A DNA stretch of 64,000 nt, from NCBI GenBank assembly GCA_030145245.1, contig JAQYWC010000067.1, positions 62,001 to 126,000 of the forward strand, written 5' to 3'. Origin of the DNA: Desulfobacterium sp. Its GTDB lineage: Bacteria; Desulfobacterota; Desulfobacteria; Desulfobacterales; Desulfobacteraceae. The translations under genes were made by a program, and so were the position numbers. Below the pieces are notes generated by a model. It had not been told where the DNA came from. It worked only from the letters and a program-made list of their open reading frames with translations, and made no database searches. Positions 61,021 through 64,000 of this stretch are shown here, piece by piece; within the stretch, counting starts at the first letter, position 1, and each line of letters opens with the position of its first letter.

Positions 61021-61384
61021 CTGGAACTCCTCCTTTTTCAATTAATTAAGCGTTTCGACGCCCCTGCCTGAAAAACGGGCGGGGAAAAGGCAAACACCAA
61101 TAATTAGAGAAGGCCAGGGGTGATGTCAATGGTTTTCTGGCAGCTGCATTCAAAATACAGCCCCGGCGTTTCCCATACTTTTCTTGACAACAAGCAAGGT
61201 CCTATCCTATGTAAAATATGTGGCTGTTTTTTTAAACCGAAAAGTACGGCCGGACATTCAAGCATTAAAAGAATCACTTCCAGAGACGCCTTACCAAGCT
61301 TACGCACGATTTTCAAATATAAAAAAGAACCAAAATCGGAGGATCACCATACCTGTGACAAATTAAATCAAGGGATTAAAGATC
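61021..61384. other. Intergenic region between dctP and the prepilin-like gene
   Basis: About 360 bp between divergent genes. Left part: the dctP ribosome site and a GC-rich hairpin at 61061-61084 (CCCC-TGCC / GGGC-GGGG). Right part: a candidate promoter (61184-61213) and a leader of about 165 bases. A frame in the leader (GTG 61220 to stop 61366, 48 codons, protein-like middle VRPDIQALKESLPETPYQAY) could be a small gene or a gene remnant, but has no ribosome site. The stretch is AT-rich toward the right. Confidence 0.5.
61184..61213 (+). promoter_or_regulatory. Likely promoter of the prepilin-like/HAMP pair
   Basis: There is a perfect TTGACA at 61184-61189. An 18-base spacer leads to TATGTA (61208-61213), which continues into AAAT. 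It reads toward the prepilin-like gene with a leader of roughly 165 bases. Confidence 0.5.
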
Positions 61385-61906
61385 ATGACGGGTAAGATTA
61401 TCTCCATTTTACGATCAATAGGCGCCAAGAGCTTTACAGGTCGGCACAGGGAGACTAGGAAAACACCCTTTCTTTTATCCAGCGAAGGCATCTCCCTGGT
61501 TGAATTAGTTGTGGTACTGGCAATCATTTTGGTTCTGTTTTTTTCAATCGTACGTTTCATGGCAACATCCCAGAAAAAAGCACATGATATTGCCGCCAAA
61601 AGTGATTTAAGGAATTTTGCTACCATTGTGATATCCGGAGAATATATGTACGAAGATATGGTTCTGGCAACGCCCAATCAAAAACTTTGCCATGATCGAT
61701 CGCGGGTTGACTTCACCCTGCCCAATTTCACCCTGTCAAAGGGTGTTTGCATTACTATCCTTTCCGGGAACCCCAGAAGACTGAACGACAAGGAAAACCC
61801 GTATATTGCATCCTCAAGGTACAAAGATTCAACGACAATATATAATTACAATTTTGCAACTAAAATACTTTCCGACAGAGAGGCATCTAAAGATGGGAAA
61901 ATCTAA
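61385..61906 (+). CDS. Type IV prepilin / pseudopilin-like protein
   Basis: A 173-aa protein with a prepilin signal: G35 cleavage site followed by ISLVELVVVLAIILVLFFSIV, with the conserved Glu at mature position 5. The leader of 35 residues is long for this class and basic (GRHRETRKT), so a shorter true start cannot be excluded, although no better start codon is seen; AAGGGA lies upstream of ATG 61385. The mature part is only about 138 residues with two Cys in the C-terminal half (KLCHDR, KGVCITIL) that could form the usual disulfide. No assembly ATPase, peptidase or secretin gene is nearby. Confidence 0.78.
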   Translation: MTGKIISILRSIGAKSFTGRHRETRKTPFLLSSEGISLVELVVVLAIILVLFFSIVRFMATSQKKAHDIAAKSDLRNFATIVISGEYMYEDMVLATPNQKLCHDRSRVDFTLPNFTLSKGVCITILSGNPRRLNDKENPYIASSRYKDSTTIYNYNFATKILSDREASKDGKI

Positions 61907-62528
61907 TCATAGAAAATTTAAAAATTATCTGATCCATAAGGACTTTCAAATCAGGATCATACTTTATTCCTTATTATTCATAGGCCTGATCACGACTTTC
62001 ACCATCGCCATCACCCTGTCCCCTTATGTAAATAAGATGGTTCACTCAACGGTTCTTGAAGAACAAATGGCTGCAGCCGAAACATATATGCTGCTGTTAA
62101 AATTGATACCCGGCATCTTTGTATTGTCGGTTATCTTTTTATTCACCATGGTTTTTTTCACCCATCGGTTATGCGGGCCATTGGTTAATTTCCTGCGAAG
62201 TTTTGAGGCCGGGGTTAAAGGAGACCTGACCCATAAAGTGCATTTGCGGAAAAACGATTATTTAAAGGAAGAAAGTTCTGTTTACAATGAAATGATAGAT
62301 AACTTGACCCTTAAACTGATGAGCATAAAGAGAAACAGTAAAGAGGTTCAGGCCCTTTTAAATGGAATAATTGAGGAAACAGACAAACCAGACAGAATCG
62401 AGGGTAACACAATAGCTGAGAAAGCAAACAACGCATTAAAGAGCACTGAAATGGTCGTTGAAGAGATATCATTCTTCAAATTACCCGAAGATTCTGACAG
62501 GAGGGAACCGTCCCCCCTGCCAGAGTGA
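61893..62528 (+). CDS. Membrane protein with HAMP domain and no output domain
   Basis: A 211-aa inner-membrane protein that starts 14 bp inside the prepilin-like gene (ATG 61893). TM1 at about 21-45 and TM2 at about 70-92 flank a very short periplasmic loop. A HAMP domain (about 88-140, RLCGPLVNFLRSFEAGVKGDLTHKV) and a helical C-terminus follow. There is no kinase, cyclase or methyl-accepting domain, so it would have to signal through a partner, plausibly the pilin-like protein or a distant receptor. AT-rich. Its last codons contain an imperfect hairpin (62498-62519) facing the convergent amt gene. Confidence 0.75.
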   Translation: MGKSNHRKFKNYLIHKDFQIRIILYSLLFIGLITTFTIAITLSPYVNKMVHSTVLEEQMAAAETYMLLLKLIPGIFVLSVIFLFTMVFFTHRLCGPLVNFLRSFEAGVKGDLTHKVHLRKNDYLKEESSVYNEMIDNLTLKLMSIKRNSKEVQALLNGIIEETDKPDRIEGNTIAEKANNALKSTEMVVEEISFFKLPEDSDRREPSPLPE

Positions 62529-62531
62529 GGG

Positions 62532-63842
62532 TTAGAGATTAAAGTCGGGATACGCGTTTCCGCCGTGTTCAGTGAAATCGAGTCCCTCCAGCTCCTCCTC
62601 GGGAGAGCAGCGAAGACCGATGGTTGCAGCAATGAGCTTGAACATGGCAAAGGCTGTGGTAAAGGTCCAGGCAAAACAGGCCAGGATACCAACCACCTGG
62701 ACCATGACGATGGCAAGGGTCACCCCCTCCATGTTGAAAAGGCCGGCCGCCAGGGTTCCCCAGGCACCGCACACTCCGTGGACAGACACGGCGCCAACAG
62801 GATCATCGATCCTGAGCTTGTCAAAGAAGAGAACCGAAAGAACCACCAGGACGCCTGATACGGCCCCGATGATGATGGCGCTGGAAGGCGAAACATTAGC
62901 GCAGCCCGCCGTGATGCCCACAAGTCCTGCCAGGGCGCCGTTCAAACTCATGCCCACCTCGGGCTTTCCAAGCTTGATCCAGGAGACGATCATGGCGACC
63001 ACACACCCGGTGGCGGCAGAGAGGTTGGTGTTGACAAAGATCATGGCAATGCTCGTGTCCGCCGTGGTGGTGGAGCCGGGATTGAATCCAAACCAGCCGA
63101 GCCAGAGGATGAATACCCCCAGGGACGCAAGGGGGATGTTGTGACCGAGGATGGGTCGTATGCCCTCCTCCGTGTATTTTCCCGTGCGGGGACCAAGGAC
63201 AATCGCTCCTGCAAGGGCTGCCCACCCGCCCACACTATGGACGACGGTTGAGCCGGCAAAGTCGATGAACCCGAGGCCTTCAAGCCAGCCCGAACCGTTG
63301 AAAAGGCTGCCCCAGGCCCAGCTGCCGAATATGGGGTAGATCAGGGCTGACACAACGATGCTGTACACAAGGTAGCCGGTAAATTTGGTCCGCTCGGCCA
63401 TGGCACCGGATACGATGGTGGCGGCGGTGGCGGCAAACACCACCTGGAACATCCAGAAGGCAAGAATCCAGGGATCACCGTCCGGGGTGAAGTCGCTCAG
63501 GAAAAATCCCGAGGTACCTAAAAACCCTGTGGGGGAGGCCCCGAACATCAGGCCGAATCCGACGGCCCAGAAGGCAAGACTTCCCACGGAAAAATCCATG
63601 AGGTTCTTCATCATGATGTTGATGCTGTTCTTAGCCCGGGTGAATCCCGCCTCGACCAGGGCGAATCCCGCCTGCATGAAAAATACGAGGCAGGCAGCGA
63701 TCAGGGTCCAGAGGTAGTTGGCATGGGTCTGGACAAGTTCGATGGCCGCTTTGTTACTAAGGGGTGAAGGAGGGGTATCCCCTGCAAAAACTGGGGTTAA
63801 ATACAAACACAATAGCGCGGTTACAATTAATATTCGTTTCAT
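62532..63842 (-). CDS. amtB: Ammonium transporter (Amt family)
   Basis: A 436-aa membrane protein with an N-terminal signal-like segment (residues 1-20, ending FAG) and 11 helices. Family marks are ANYLWTLIAACLVFFMQAGFALVEAGFTRAKNS, DFAGSTVVHSVGGWAALAGAIVLGPR with the first pore His, WLGWFGFNPGST, and DPVGAVSVHGVCGAWGTLAAGLF with the twin pore-His region. The C-terminal cytoplasmic tail is short (EEELEGLDFTEHGGNAYPDFNL). It conducts ammonium into the cell and is plugged by the P-II protein encoded just upstream. GGAGAG precedes the ATG. Confidence 0.95.
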   Translation of the reverse strand: MKRILIVTALLCLYLTPVFAGDTPPSPLSNKAAIELVQTHANYLWTLIAACLVFFMQAGFALVEAGFTRAKNSINIMMKNLMDFSVGSLAFWAVGFGLMFGASPTGFLGTSGFFLSDFTPDGDPWILAFWMFQVVFAATAATIVSGAMAERTKFTGYLVYSIVVSALIYPIFGSWAWGSLFNGSGWLEGLGFIDFAGSTVVHSVGGWAALAGAIVLGPRTGKYTEEGIRPILGHNIPLASLGVFILWLGWFGFNPGSTTTADTSIAMIFVNTNLSAATGCVVAMIVSWIKLGKPEVGMSLNGALAGLVGITAGCANVSPSSAIIIGAVSGVLVVLSVLFFDKLRIDDPVGAVSVHGVCGAWGTLAAGLFNMEGVTLAIVMVQVVGILACFAWTFTTAFAMFKLIAATIGLRCSPEEELEGLDFTEHGGNAYPDFNL

Positions 63843-63905
63843 CGGTGGCTCTCCATGAATTAATGATTTTACAGTATAAGGGGGTTAAGGAAACGGGACG
63901 ACGAC

Positions 63906-64000
<95 letters not shown>

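Noticed and set aside
61104-61316. Minus-strand 70-codon frame between dctP and the prepilin-like gene
   Set aside because: No ribosome site, no recognisable motif, and it covers the promoter-like boxes of the opposite strand.
61184-61366. Plus-strand small frame in the leader of the prepilin-like gene
   Set aside because: Partly protein-like, but its TTG start is the -35 box itself and the later GTG lacks a ribosome site; it is kept only as a note in the intergenic entry.

Overview
The window reads as a chromosome segment from an anaerobic, respiratory or fermentative Gram-negative bacterium. I infer Desulfobacterota (Desulfobacterales-like). The supporting content is an aldehyde:ferredoxin oxidoreductase, a 4Fe-4S ferredoxin-type protein, an FadH-type dienoyl-CoA reductase, a TRAP transporter, a Tat-exported metallo-beta-lactamase-fold enzyme, large hybrid signalling proteins and polyglycine lipoproteins. 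No rRNA or taxonomic marker is present, so this is an inference. Most genes are GC-rich. Three stretches are visibly AT-richer (about 9.9-12.3 kb, 36.4-39.4 kb and 61.1-62.5 kb) and look acquired or differently evolving. I see no tRNA, rRNA, CRISPR array, insertion sequence or phage gene.

Left part (1-9.9 kb): the end of a GAF protein, then a co-oriented set. It holds an FCD-type GntR regulator with a candidate TTGGT-N3-ACCAA operator upstream, an 86-aa unknown, a Trp/His-rich membrane protein, a Tat-exported MBL-fold hydrolase, a CobW/COG0523 GTPase with an unrecognised N-terminal half, a chemoreceptor, and ExbB-ExbD-TonB. This is the best candidate for an undescribed system (metal or ligand handling, energised uptake and sensing). 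Next comes an AT-rich island with an HTH/Zn-ribbon protein, a macro-domain protein, a small ORF and a FIST sensor protein.

Middle left (12.4-23.2 kb): a complete dppABCDF dipeptide ABC transporter, an AOR-family tungsten/molybdenum enzyme, a LysR regulator divergent from mtnN-luxS (S-adenosylhomocysteine detoxification / AI-2), and an Fe-S protein. Two related intergenic hairpins sit in two convergent gaps, and a separate 19-nt intergenic repeat occurs at two other places.

Middle (23.3-36.3 kb): a lipoprotein S8 protease; a signalling operon of a three-receiver hybrid kinase, CheR and a PleD-like diguanylate cyclase; then an RlmK-type methyltransferase, a pyruvate-kinase-C-like protein, a DUF2959 lipoprotein and HisD.

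Right (36.4-54.8 kb): an MBOAT/SGNH polysaccharide-acylation pair, divergent from a 15-kb Wzx/Wzy-type exopolysaccharide operon. The operon holds a priming transferase, NDP-sugar enzymes, Wza- and Wzz-like export proteins, a degenerate BY-kinase, flippase, polymerase, three glycosyltransferases, a radical SAM/SPASM enzyme and a secreted GH10-like hydrolase, and ends at a strong terminator.

Far right (54.8-64 kb): FadH; a minus-strand set of dctP-dctQ-dctM, a ZnuA-like protein and a Cys-rich protein; a prepilin-like/HAMP gene pair; and amtB with the end of a P-II gene (glnK/glnB) cut by the window edge.
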